Below, in pieces: positions 8,355-16,824 of a DNA stretch of 64,000 bases (the first letter of the stretch is position 1; each line of letters opens with the position of its first letter). Both the position numbers and the translations under genes were made by a program. The notes beneath the pieces were generated by a model that made no database searches, was not told the origin of the DNA, and worked only from the letters and a program-made list of their open reading frames with translations. Source of the stretch: JAWPMT01 sp965267435 (GTDB lineage: Bacteria; Bacteroidota; Bacteroidia; Cytophagales; Cyclobacteriaceae); contig OZ253960.1 in the NCBI GenBank assembly GCA_965267435.1, positions 3,410,001 through 3,474,000 of the forward strand, read 5' to 3'.

Positions 8355-9059
8355 ATGAAAAAACAGTCAATAGCGGTCAGGCACACACGCCTTCTTGGAA
8401 TGACCGCCGTGCTATTCATGACCTGCACCAGTATACAGGCCCAGGCCCCCACACTCCTCGTATCTGGGAACCAGGAGTTCCGCCACATCCAGGATTTCGA
8501 GCCTGATCCTACTATCGAAGGAGACTACCGACTGCTCTCTGAACCCACCACTGTAGCGCTCTACCTGGATGGGACCGCCGAACCCTACAACATTAGCGGG
8601 GCAAATATCAACCTACTGGACTACTCAGTGTTGCTTTCATATGAAGGCAGTACCGTATTCATCGAACCCAAGTACGTGGACTCGGTCCGTATGACGCAAA
8701 TAAGACTGATCAACAGCAAACACCTCTCAACCACTACCACTCCCGATAGACTTCTGCACTTAGTCAAGGAGGTGGGACCGATGACACTCTTTAAGGAGCA
8801 AAAAATGGAACTATTGCCTCCTACGTGGAATAAATCCCTACAGGTGGGCAACAAGAACTTCACGCTGCAACCCTCCACGACCTACTACCTCCTGGATGGA
8901 GGTGGGGACCTCTTAGGAATCAGCAAGAGCCTCAAAGAGTTTAAGAAGACATCCTACTTCGCTTCTTTGAAGAAGCGCGTCAAAGCCGACGGCATCAACT
9001 TCAAGGAAGAGGCAGGCAATATCCGGTTCGCAGAAATCGTCGCCGAGCTCAGCCTATGA
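8355..9059 (+). CDS. Exported protein of unknown function, 234 aa
   Basis: A signal peptide (basic start, hydrophobic core about 12-27, AQA cleavage site) points to export. The mature part reads like a secreted beta-rich protein, with VSGNQEFRHI, a patch of short strands around residues 60-110, and a C-terminal helix-rich half (KSLKEFKKTSYFASLKKRVK). No enzymatic motif is recognised. It is divergent from the rhamnosidase gene and not tightly linked to the next gene. Confidence 0.65.
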   Translation: MKKQSIAVRHTRLLGMTAVLFMTCTSIQAQAPTLLVSGNQEFRHIQDFEPDPTIEGDYRLLSEPTTVALYLDGTAEPYNISGANINLLDYSVLLSYEGSTVFIEPKYVDSVRMTQIRLINSKHLSTTTTPDRLLHLVKEVGPMTLFKEQKMELLPPTWNKSLQVGNKNFTLQPSTTYYLLDGGGDLLGISKSLKEFKKTSYFASLKKRVKADGINFKEEAGNIRFAEIVAELSL

Positions 9060-9207
9060 TTAAATCACAATGTAACAGTAGAGGTGTAAGGACGACGAGG
9101 CGAATTCACACTCAGAACTGCAGATAAAAACGCCTCAAATAACCCGTCTGGTAACTTTTTCGTAGCTTAAGATAGCGCCGTATAACTTAGGGCCGTACAT
9201 TTGTATT

Positions 9208-9705
9208 GTGGAAGGATACTATTTCGACCAGGACAAGAATTATCTTTTGAAGGAAGCGCAAGCGCTGACAAAGGATGTTCTGCTCGAAAAGTGGGTTCTT
9301 CAAGGCATCGAAGGCTATATCCAGCTGAACAATCCCCTCGGTTTAGTGGATGACTTCATTCGTACGCTCGTCAATGTCACACACTACGACACCCAATTAC
9401 TCTCAGGTATCTACGACTTGATGGCAGCCGGTTATCGGCTCAAATACTCGACGAACCAGCTGGAGTTCCTCTGGGACGGCCGATCGCACCTGGCAGTGTA
9501 TCGCGATGAGTGGACAACACAATATAACCACTGGATCTACGGTCTATCCATGAACGACCACATCAATCGATCGATCATCAAGGCGTGTGTCCTGAAGCAA
9601 GGTGGCTCCACAACATTGCTGGAGAAGAACCTGGGTAGAATGGTCCTGGGCCATCTCAACCTGCGCTGGGATGGTCGCAAAAAAGCCCTTCTAAAAGTAG
9701 CTTAA
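9208..9705 (+). CDS. Hypothetical protein, 165 aa
   Basis: A soluble mixed protein without signal peptide, membrane segment or recognised motif; aromatic-rich (YRDEWTTQYNHWIY). The only plausible start is GTG at 9208. A perfect -7 consensus TACATTTG lies at 9196-9203, so transcription might begin almost at the start codon (a leaderless transcript); no good -33 element is seen. Function unknown. Confidence 0.6.
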   Translation: MEGYYFDQDKNYLLKEAQALTKDVLLEKWVLQGIEGYIQLNNPLGLVDDFIRTLVNVTHYDTQLLSGIYDLMAAGYRLKYSTNQLEFLWDGRSHLAVYRDEWTTQYNHWIYGLSMNDHINRSIIKACVLKQGGSTTLLEKNLGRMVLGHLNLRWDGRKKALLKVA

Positions 9706-9869
9706 AGGCCGGAAAAGCCTGCTTTCGCCCCAAATTACCAAATCGGCCCGCGACTTCACTCCACGATCATCGGCGTTTAGCGGCTAATCCTCCGTGTCGC
9801 AGCAGCAGCCTAAAAATTACCCCACGCGTCGCGTACTTTTAAGTCTGAAATTGGCTTACTGACAAGACC

Positions 9870-11126
9870 ATGAAATACGCCGTCTTTTTCTTCCTTTTTG
9901 CTTCGATGCTGTGCACTTCTGCCCAGCAGCAACAGAAACATGCCGACATTTCAGGCACATGGTACGGCACGTCTCATGCCGTCGCACATCCCATCCACAT
10001 GAGGTACGAGTTGGTGCAGACCAACAATATGATTACGGGTACGGTTTTGGCCACCAACAAGAACAATAGCAGGGACACGGTCCTCTACACCATCCAGGGA
10101 AGCATTGACCACAAGTCTGCGGAACTCAACGCCATCGAAATCATCGGTAGAACGCCAAAAGGCTCGTCGTGCATGGCCGCCTCGCACAAGCTTTTCTATG
10201 ATGAATCTCAAGGACAAGCAACACTCAACGTGAAGTGGAAAGGAAGTATCAGTCTCAACACTTGCCTTCCGGTGCTGTTCGGCTCGGTCACCATGTACCG
10301 AAGTAATCCTGATCACACAGGAATCCAGGCAAAAAACACAGTTGCCATGCGGGGCATTGATCTTTTCGAAGAGGAAGATGACGATGAGATCAGTGAAGTG
10401 CTTGCCACAGAATTGAAAAAGAACCGTTACATCGGCCTACTGATAGGCATCGATTCCTACAATGATGGCGAAATTGACGACCTGGCGAATCCTATCAGCG
10501 ACGCCACCAAACTGGCCAAGGTGTTGGAGGACTATTACTCATTCGATGAGATCACAGTACTAAAGAATGCAACGAGAAGAGAGATCATACAGGCGCTGGA
10601 CGACCTGGCCTCAAGAGTGAAGAGCAAAGACAACCTACTGATCTTCTACGCGGGACATGGGATATGGAATGAGCAGCTCCATCAAGGATACTGGCTGCCG
10701 AAAGATGCCTCGAAAACATCAAAAGCGCAGTGGCTCTCAAACAGCACGATCAGGGACTACATCGGAGGCATCGATGCCAAACACACCCTGCTAATATCGG
10801 ACGCGTGCTTCAGCGGCGGAATACTGAGAGAACGTGGCATCTTTACTAATGGCCGGGCCATGCTTGAGCTATACAAGCTTCCCAGCCGAAAGGCCATGAC
10901 CAGTGGCACTTTGAACACCGTGCCCGACGAAAGTGTCTTTATGCAGTACCTCCTGAAGACGCTTAAACTCAACCTTGATCCGCTTATGTCGGCTGATCAG
11001 CTTTTCAGGAAGTTCAAGACAGCGGTGATCAACAACAGCCCTAACGGGCAAGTGCCACAGTATGGCCCCATCATACAGGCTGGTGACGAAGGAGGTGACT
11101 TCATTTTCTTGAGGCAGCCAAAATAA
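9870..11126 (+). CDS. Secreted caspase-family (C14) peptidase with N-terminal beta domain, 418 aa
   Basis: A signal peptide (1-18, SAQ) is followed by a beta-rich domain (about 24-145, ISGTWYGTSH ... GSVTMY), an acidic hinge (EEEDDDE, about 167-173) and a caspase-like domain (about 186-400). The catalytic dyad is visible as H263 (FYAGHG) and C313 (SDACFSG), so the enzyme should be active, probably after basic residues as in bacterial orthocaspases (family knowledge). The caspase fold starts with YIGLLIGIDSY. It is predicted to work in the periplasm or at the surface, which is unusual for a death-type protease fold. The acidic hinge may be an activation linker (inference). Confidence 0.88.
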   Translation: MKYAVFFFLFASMLCTSAQQQQKHADISGTWYGTSHAVAHPIHMRYELVQTNNMITGTVLATNKNNSRDTVLYTIQGSIDHKSAELNAIEIIGRTPKGSSCMAASHKLFYDESQGQATLNVKWKGSISLNTCLPVLFGSVTMYRSNPDHTGIQAKNTVAMRGIDLFEEEDDDEISEVLATELKKNRYIGLLIGIDSYNDGEIDDLANPISDATKLAKVLEDYYSFDEITVLKNATRREIIQALDDLASRVKSKDNLLIFYAGHGIWNEQLHQGYWLPKDASKTSKAQWLSNSTIRDYIGGIDAKHTLLISDACFSGGILRERGIFTNGRAMLELYKLPSRKAMTSGTLNTVPDESVFMQYLLKTLKLNLDPLMSADQLFRKFKTAVINNSPNGQVPQYGPIIQAGDEGGDFIFLRQPK

Positions 11127-11252
11127 GCCCTCCCCGGCAAAGCCCTCTCACAACTATTGGGGACCGATTCGTGTCCCGCATATGCCGAATTCATCGATTT
11201 TGCTAAGCGCATCGCCCGCTTGGCATGATTGTTCTACAAAACCTGAACCCCC

Positions 11253-12686
11253 ATGGGATTCCGAGGCTTCGCCATCATTTTCATCCTCCCGTTGCTCAGC
11301 TGCGAGGAAGATCCACTCTCGTTTCTACCCCAGGATGACGTTGAGTCCTTACAACGCTCAGAAGAGCCAATCATCCGGCCATCCATCGAACGGTGGAACC
11401 AGCAATCAAAACCGAACTTCATTGTCGTGATTATTGATGATTTGAGGTATGATGCACTGGGAATCATCCAAGAAAGGCTATCTGGCAAAGGGCGTTTCCC
11501 ATCCATCAAAACACCTCACCTCGATGCCATGACCAGGAATGGTATTCTCTTCAGCAACGCTTTTGTCACTACATCCCTTTGCTCTCCGAGCCGGGCGTCA
11601 ATTTTGACGGGCCTCTATGCTCGCCATCATGGAATCAAGAATAATCACACACCTTTTGATCGACAATCATTTGCTTCTACACTCAAAGACAATGGCTACC
11701 ACACCGCATACTTTGGCAAGTGGCACATGGGAGAGCAAGCTGGACGCCGGCCAGGGTTCAGGCACTCATTTAGTTTTTTGGGTCAGGGGATGTACATCGA
11801 TCCCGAATTTGAGGACGATGGTGAGCCGACAGAGTCAAAGGGTTGGGTAGACCGTATCTCTACTGACAAGTTGCTCACCCATCTTGAGACGCAGGTAGTG
11901 GACCAGCAACTAGAAGAGCCTTTCTGTGCAGTCCTGGGGTTCAAGTCCTGTCATGGCCCTTGGGATGCGGCACCTCCTGATACGCGGCAACTTTATCCGG
12001 ACTACGAAACTAAATGGGTTCCCAACATGGACCGTGTGCCCCCTTATCCGACATTTCATTTAGATTTCGAGAGATATGTCGCCGAATTTACGGCACAGGA
12101 CCGTGGCTACTTTCAGTACTTATGGGTCGCCGACCAGCAAATGGGCAGAATACAGCAGTTCCTCAAAGAGCATGACCTCCTGGATTCCACCTACGTCATA
12201 TTCATTAGCGACAACGGCTACTACATGGGTGAACATCAGCAGATCGACAAACGAAGTGCTTATGAGGAAAGCATGAGAATCCCTTTGATCATTCAGGGGC
12301 CGGGCGTAGCCCGAGGAATAATCGTCGACGAATTTGTACTCAACGTGGACATCGCACCGACGATTCTAGGTCTGGCAGGTTTTGAGGGTGAGGCGATGGA
12401 TGGGCGAGACCTCCAGCCGCTTTTTGATGGACAGGAGCCCGTTTGGCGGCCATCTATATTCTATGAGTACTTTTCCGAGTTGATCGGCCCACAGACCAAT
12501 ATACGGGCGTATCGGACTGATCGATATAAACTGATCAAGTACTCCGCCGATCCTACCTGGACCGAGTTCTTCAATCTAACCAACGACCCTTTCGAAACAC
12601 AAAATCTCTACGGTGCAGCAGAATACGAAACTATTCAAGTGCACATGGAGGAAGACATCGACCGGTGGATCCAGGAGCAGCCATAA
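11253..12686 (+). CDS. Lipoprotein sulfatase (S1 type, arylsulfatase family), 477 aa
   Basis: Hydrolyses sulfate esters. The sulfatase signature CSPSRASILTG begins at C110, the residue converted to formylglycine by a maturase not seen here. Metal ligands IDDLRYD (61-67) and ISDNGYYMGEH near residue 315 are in place. The N-terminus is short with a lipobox at Cys17 (LLSCEED), so the enzyme is probably membrane-anchored on the periplasmic or outer surface. Length and C-terminal part (YKLIKY ... EFFNLTNDPFETQNLY) are normal for polysaccharide sulfatases. The substrate is unknown; the rhamnosidase 3 kb away would fit sulfated rhamnose glycans, but no shared operon is visible. Confidence 0.92.
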   Translation: MGFRGFAIIFILPLLSCEEDPLSFLPQDDVESLQRSEEPIIRPSIERWNQQSKPNFIVVIIDDLRYDALGIIQERLSGKGRFPSIKTPHLDAMTRNGILFSNAFVTTSLCSPSRASILTGLYARHHGIKNNHTPFDRQSFASTLKDNGYHTAYFGKWHMGEQAGRRPGFRHSFSFLGQGMYIDPEFEDDGEPTESKGWVDRISTDKLLTHLETQVVDQQLEEPFCAVLGFKSCHGPWDAAPPDTRQLYPDYETKWVPNMDRVPPYPTFHLDFERYVAEFTAQDRGYFQYLWVADQQMGRIQQFLKEHDLLDSTYVIFISDNGYYMGEHQQIDKRSAYEESMRIPLIIQGPGVARGIIVDEFVLNVDIAPTILGLAGFEGEAMDGRDLQPLFDGQEPVWRPSIFYEYFSELIGPQTNIRAYRTDRYKLIKYSADPTWTEFFNLTNDPFETQNLYGAAEYETIQVHMEEDIDRWIQEQP

Positions 12687-12713
12687 AAAAACCCCCTCAC
12701 TTTCGTGAGAGGG
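12685..12713 (-). terminator. Rho-independent terminator of the 15842-12752 operon
   Basis: On the minus strand, CCCTCTCAC, GAAA loop, GTGAGGGGG and then seven T. One mismatch interrupts the stem. It overlaps the end of the convergent sulfatase gene and lies 38 bp after the lipoprotein stop. Confidence 0.8.
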
Positions 12714-12751
12714 CTTCTCTAAGCTAATTAGATCAAACGATCAATTCATCA

Positions 12752-15052
12752 TTAGTTGTAATCCTGGATTCGTACGCCAGTACCGTAGTCAATGTCGTGG
12801 ACGACCGTCTCACCAGGTCGGATGAAGATGTTGAAATCATCATCATTACTCTGCGTTCCCTGATAGGCGGCCTGGTTGGCCTGGTTCAAGTTCTCCAGAT
12901 AGCCTGAGCCTGGATGCGTCAAGTCAAAGTTTCCACCCCACTGGAATTCACCGGTATCGAGGAAGTCTCCATCTACCGCCTCGATAATCGCTCCCGAACC
13001 TGGGGCACCTACTGCGGCGGGCACTATGGTGAGCGTCGGACGAGCCGCATATCCCTCACCTGTCTCCGAAATGTTCTGCGCCAGGTTGTTGATACTTCCA
13101 TCGTCATTGACGGTGAAGAATGTTTGGATCTCGAACTGTATCTGCTGGGCCTGAGGGTCATCGACAATCACACGAGGAGCGGTAGGCGCATTGAAGTTCG
13201 TGACGTACGAATTGACATTGTCGTTGAAGACAATATTACCACTACCATCAACCTGCAAAATGTCAAGGATGTCGGGAGCACCACCATTGATGGGATCAGT
13301 CACGGACCCAGAAGTCTGTACTGCTCTATCTCCAACGAAGATATCGATGTACTCGAAACTCACATCTTCAGGAAGGACATTGTAGGCCGTCGTCACACCA
13401 CTGTTGTCGACAGCTATTTGCCATTGCGTACCAAACTCTACGAGAGTGAGGGCAGCCTGTGTGGTGGCGCCACCACCAGAGAATGTGAAGGTTGGTGTCT
13501 CATAATCTTCACCCGCGGCGTTGATGTTGATATCCTCGACGATACCTGTTGCTCCAGATATTGTCACGACAGGGTCCGTAGTAGCACCATCTCCGATACC
13601 GACCAGTCGCAGTCCTGAAACCCAGTCGTTGATTGACTGAGGGTTCTCAGGATCGAAATAGACATCGTCATCGGCAATCGCCTGTGCAAGTGCTGCAGCA
13701 ACGGAATCAGCCGTCACGGCACCAGCGGCGTCTGTGCGCACCGTCAGGATATTGTTGGCCTGTGTGATGTCAAAGGTCGTATCTGTATCACCGTCCGTGA
13801 TGTTGTTCTGGACTTCATCGTACACAAGATCAAGGAAGATATCCGTATCAGCAGCTGCATCACCAGCCGTAGCGACAGTCAAACCAGTGATCGCGAACTG
13901 AATGTGTGCCTCCACATCCGCTCCATTGCCAGCACCGGCATCAGTTACAGTTACCTGTGGAGAGTTTTCGTACCCCTCGCCGACAGACGTAAAGTGGAAG
14001 ATCATATCATCAGTACCGCCACCAATGAACTCTGTAGGTGTTGTGAAACTCTGAGCAGTCAAAGTACCTGTTGTCAAATCTCGACCATATCGGGTTAGCG
14101 TAAGACCGAAACCTGCACCTGCCGCACTAGGAGCACTGGCCTGCACGATGATTCCGGGCACATCAGGAATGCCTGAGCTACCCAGGTTAGGACCAAACTG
14201 TGCCTCCACGTCGAAGTACTCAGGACGTGCCAAAGGTACGTTGTCTACTTCCTTGGCAGCCAATCGCTGAGTCCTGGTGATCACTGGCACAACGATCTCC
14301 GGGCTCAATCCGTCCGCAGTCGTAGGGATCTGCATAGTGTAATTGCCATTGGCATCAGACGTAGCACGACCAACAGTCAGATCGCTATCAAAAACATACA
14401 GGGAAGGCACAAGCGATCCATCTCTGGCGAAAAGTGTCGCAAAGTTGGCAAGATCGGCAACTAGTTCTACTCCATCAACAACTTCAGTGCTGTCATTCGT
14501 AAGGTCTGTCTCGATTTGGACGGTACCTCTTAATGTACCCAACTCGGTACCTGTAGCATCTCCGAACAAAGGAAGGATCGAACTCTCAACAACCTGAAGA
14601 GGGATCACCTCACCGTTGATGATCTCGTAGTGTGTACCTTCAGCGATCTGACCGAAGTTGACATCTGCAGTGACATCAAAAAATCCGGCGGCGGAGATCG
14701 ATAGGATATTACCACCGATAACAACCTGGTCGAAGTATACCTGCCCGTCAACATCAGTAGTCAGCGTGGTAGTGGATGCCGTACCACCTGTTGAGGCAAG
14801 TAGAGAAACACTGGCACCTTCTACAGGTGTATTGTCGTTGGTAACGACTTTCACCAGATAGCTAACAAGTTCACCAGCCTGGTTCAGTGCATCGGTATTG
14901 CGAACAGTCTGCAGTGAATCATTTTGACGAGCAAGCTGGTTTTGCAAGTTCAATAAGTCTTGTTCGGTGAAGTCGTCCTCACACGAAAAGAATACGCTGG
15001 CGGTGAAACCAATCGTAAGAATGAAGAAAAGGGTCTTTTTGAAATTATTCAT
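12752..15052 (-). CDS. Large surface lipoprotein with Gly-Tyr repeat segments, 766 aa
   Basis: Lipobox at Cys24 (FFSCEDD), then a short coiled coil (QDLLNLQNQLARQNDSLQ) and a carboxypeptidase-regulatory/Ig-like domain (VKVVTNDNTPVEGASVSL, about 68-130). The remainder is beta-rich and acidic, with loosely repeated units of the form GxGYxxxPxxTxxxxG: GEGYENSPQVTV, GEDYETPTFTF, GEGYAARPTLTI, GSGYLENL. Such repeats are seen in large cell-surface adhesin-like proteins. It follows the barrel gene by 34 bp, so both are probably made together as a surface complex (inference). Ligand unknown. Confidence 0.75.
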   Translation of the reverse strand: MNNFKKTLFFILTIGFTASVFFSCEDDFTEQDLLNLQNQLARQNDSLQTVRNTDALNQAGELVSYLVKVVTNDNTPVEGASVSLLASTGGTASTTTLTTDVDGQVYFDQVVIGGNILSISAAGFFDVTADVNFGQIAEGTHYEIINGEVIPLQVVESSILPLFGDATGTELGTLRGTVQIETDLTNDSTEVVDGVELVADLANFATLFARDGSLVPSLYVFDSDLTVGRATSDANGNYTMQIPTTADGLSPEIVVPVITRTQRLAAKEVDNVPLARPEYFDVEAQFGPNLGSSGIPDVPGIIVQASAPSAAGAGFGLTLTRYGRDLTTGTLTAQSFTTPTEFIGGGTDDMIFHFTSVGEGYENSPQVTVTDAGAGNGADVEAHIQFAITGLTVATAGDAAADTDIFLDLVYDEVQNNITDGDTDTTFDITQANNILTVRTDAAGAVTADSVAAALAQAIADDDVYFDPENPQSINDWVSGLRLVGIGDGATTDPVVTISGATGIVEDININAAGEDYETPTFTFSGGGATTQAALTLVEFGTQWQIAVDNSGVTTAYNVLPEDVSFEYIDIFVGDRAVQTSGSVTDPINGGAPDILDILQVDGSGNIVFNDNVNSYVTNFNAPTAPRVIVDDPQAQQIQFEIQTFFTVNDDGSINNLAQNISETGEGYAARPTLTIVPAAVGAPGSGAIIEAVDGDFLDTGEFQWGGNFDLTHPGSGYLENLNQANQAAYQGTQSNDDDFNIFIRPGETVVHDIDYGTGVRIQDYN

Positions 15053-15086
15053 TTCTGTATTGATTTTCTTATGTTGGAAGTTGTTG

Positions 15087-15842
15087 TTAGAATTTAAAAG
15101 CGTAGTAGAAGTTGATCGAAATGGTCGATTGGTATAGGTCTTCCGTTAATTCTGCTATTGCCGTAACACTTTCATTCAAATTCATGAAACCACGGCTATA
15201 TCGAAATTCGATGCTGTAGATGCCTCCTTCCTGATAGAAGTCAAAACCAGCACCAATGTGAGCTGATCCTTGAAAGTCTGGCATTTCCCCAAGTACATTT
15301 TCCGTTCTATCCGAAAGAAGTACTTGATTACCGTTGTCGAAATAGAATATCTGATCCCGGGACTCGATAGCCGCGAAGAAATAGTCGAAGCTACCTCCCA
15401 CCAGTATATAAGGAGTGACCGCAGTGATACCGAATGGGGTCAACTTAGCCGAAAGCGGCACGGAAACTGTGTGGAGATAAGTCTGCCTATTTTGGTTGAC
15501 TATCACCCATACAGGCAGATCGAGAGAAGTAGAACTCGAACTTCCAAGATCCGGTCCGGGAATGTCCGTTAAGTCACGTGCAAAGTCTGCACGAGCTCCC
15601 CCCAAGAGCGTATAAATCAGCTCTCCCTGAAAGCTTATCAGATCATTCAGGTTGTACCGGACGAAACCACCTGCGTTTCCTCCAAAGACGGTCCCCGGCT
15701 GATTGAACTGATTGAGATTCGCACCAAACTTGACACCATAGTCCAGGTCGTCGGTCTCGGCAAAGTCGCCGTCATCCTGGGCCAGAGCAAGCTGACTGCA
15801 TAGTAATAAGCCCGTTAACAGGCTTACAAGAAATTTTCCCAT
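15087..15842 (-). CDS. Outer-membrane beta-barrel protein (PorT-like), 251 aa
   Basis: A signal peptide (1-21, LALAQ) is followed by alternating strands (DYGVKFGANLNQF, GGFVRYNLNDLISFQGELIYTL) and a terminal strand ending in YAFKF, the aromatic end of an outer-membrane barrel. Length matches the OMP_b-brl_2/PorT group. It is the first gene of an operon with the large surface lipoprotein downstream; its promoter is at 15907-15937. It could anchor or export that lipoprotein; the role is inferred. Confidence 0.8.
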   Translation of the reverse strand: MGKFLVSLLTGLLLCSQLALAQDDGDFAETDDLDYGVKFGANLNQFNQPGTVFGGNAGGFVRYNLNDLISFQGELIYTLLGGARADFARDLTDIPGPDLGSSSSTSLDLPVWVIVNQNRQTYLHTVSVPLSAKLTPFGITAVTPYILVGGSFDYFFAAIESRDQIFYFDNGNQVLLSDRTENVLGEMPDFQGSAHIGAGFDFYQEGGIYSIEFRYSRGFMNLNESVTAIAELTEDLYQSTISINFYYAFKF

Positions 15843-15906
15843 AATGAATAATTTGATTGTTTGATCGGTGTTATAACTAACTGCTTAATTGCTCAGCGCG
15901 CGGCTA

Positions 15907-15937
15907 CGAAAGTATGATTCCGTTTTATACGAAGCAA
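15907..15937 (-). promoter_or_regulatory. Candidate promoter of the barrel/lipoprotein operon
   Basis: Minus strand: TTG (15937-15935), 20 bp spacer, TACTTTCG (15914-15907). The -7 box matches TAnnTTTG at all but one base and the spacing is right for the Bacteroidota sigma factor. Start of transcription would be about 60 bases before the ATG. Confidence 0.45.
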
Positions 15938-16123
15938 TGATTTTTTGCACTTTACGAAGGTCGGATTGGATGATCCGGAATTATCAGCGCTGAATGGGAA
16001 TATATCTCATCAATTCGGTACGATTTCCCGAACAAAGAGCGCCGAAACTACAGTGGGAATGGAAGAGAAATCAAACCCATTATTTAGGTAAAAAAAACCT
16101 CTCCATATTAAAAAATTAGTTAA

Positions 16124-16139
16124 TACCCATTTATGGGTA
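16124..16139. promoter_or_regulatory. 16 bp perfect palindrome, possible operator upstream of moaC
   Basis: TACCCAT-TT-ATGGGTA is self-complementary over all 16 bases in an AT-rich region. It lies about 205 bp before moaC and could bind a dimeric regulator. No matching regulator gene is adjacent. Confidence 0.35.
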
Positions 16140-16344
16140 ATGTGTTATTCCAAACTAATACGTTGTGTGGCAATTTGAGAATATCTACAATTTCCAGACG
16201 CAAACACAAAGGAGGTAGCGCACTAGTGATAAATACCCGTTTCCCAAGAGGAGATGTGGTAGGTGAGCAAAAGTACGGACTCCCTATCAGGCGACACAGG
16301 TAATGGTAGTAACTTGGCCTTTGAAAAACCTGAACTTTCACACG

Positions 16345-16824
16345 ATGGAAAAACAATTTTCCCACCTTTCTCCAGAGGGGGATCCCACCATGGTAGATGT
16401 ATCGTCGAAAGCCGTCACACATCGTCTGGCGACGGCTCAGACTACTGTCGTACTCCCAAGGGAAATAGTGGATCTATTGGAAAATGATGAGATCCACACG
16501 AAAAAGGGCCCTGTTTTCCAGACAGCCACATTGGCCGGCATCATGGCCGCAAAAAAGACGAGTGAGTTGATCCCCTTGTGTCACCCCCTACCGATCTCTA
16601 AGTGCGCCGTCGATATAAAAATCAATAAAAGTCAGGAGGTTGTGATCCATTGTACGGTGAAAACTGTTGGTCAGACAGGAGTAGAGATGGAGGCCCTGAC
16701 AGGTGCTTCCGTGGCTGCCTTGACCATTTATGATATGTGCAAGGGCTTCTCCCACGACATTTTGATAAAAGACACACAACTGATGCAAAAGGAAGGAGGT
16801 AAAAGTGACTTCAAACGAGCATAA
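16345..16824 (+). CDS. moaC: Cyclic pyranopterin monophosphate synthase MoaC, 159 aa
   Basis: With MoaA it converts GTP to cyclic pyranopterin monophosphate, the first step of molybdenum-cofactor synthesis. Family motifs are clear: MVDVSSKAVTHRLATA at about 16-31, IPLCHPLPI (about 80-88), VEMEALTGASVAALTIYDMCK and the final KDTQLMQKEGGKS. The ATG at 16345 gives the family's usual N-terminus (FSHLSPEGDPTMVDVS); an upstream GTG would add 14 atypical residues. It overlaps the next gene by 20 bp. MoaA is not in the window. Confidence 0.95.
   Translation: MEKQFSHLSPEGDPTMVDVSSKAVTHRLATAQTTVVLPREIVDLLENDEIHTKKGPVFQTATLAGIMAAKKTSELIPLCHPLPISKCAVDIKINKSQEVVIHCTVKTVGQTGVEMEALTGASVAALTIYDMCKGFSHDILIKDTQLMQKEGGKSDFKRA

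Larger units (their letters stand above)
15843..16344. other. 502 bp gap between divergent units (barrel operon and moaC)
   Basis: An AT-rich intergenic region. It holds the minus-strand promoter at 15907-15937 and a 16 bp palindrome at 16124-16139. I see no tRNA, no recognisable molybdenum-cofactor riboswitch and no convincing open frame. The moaC leader could be long. Confidence 0.5.

Noticed and set aside
5211..12686. Polysaccharide utilisation locus linking the rhamnosidase and sulfatase
   Set aside because: No SusC/SusD pair, opposite strands, and unrelated genes in between; only a loose functional hint remains.
12914..13618. 234-codon plus-strand frame opposite the large lipoprotein
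   Set aside because: Composition mirrors the antisense of a repeat-rich acidic protein; no start context or motif.
16200..16344. Molybdenum-cofactor riboswitch before moaC
   Set aside because: The expected conserved core and paired helices were not found by reading; only a palindrome is reported.
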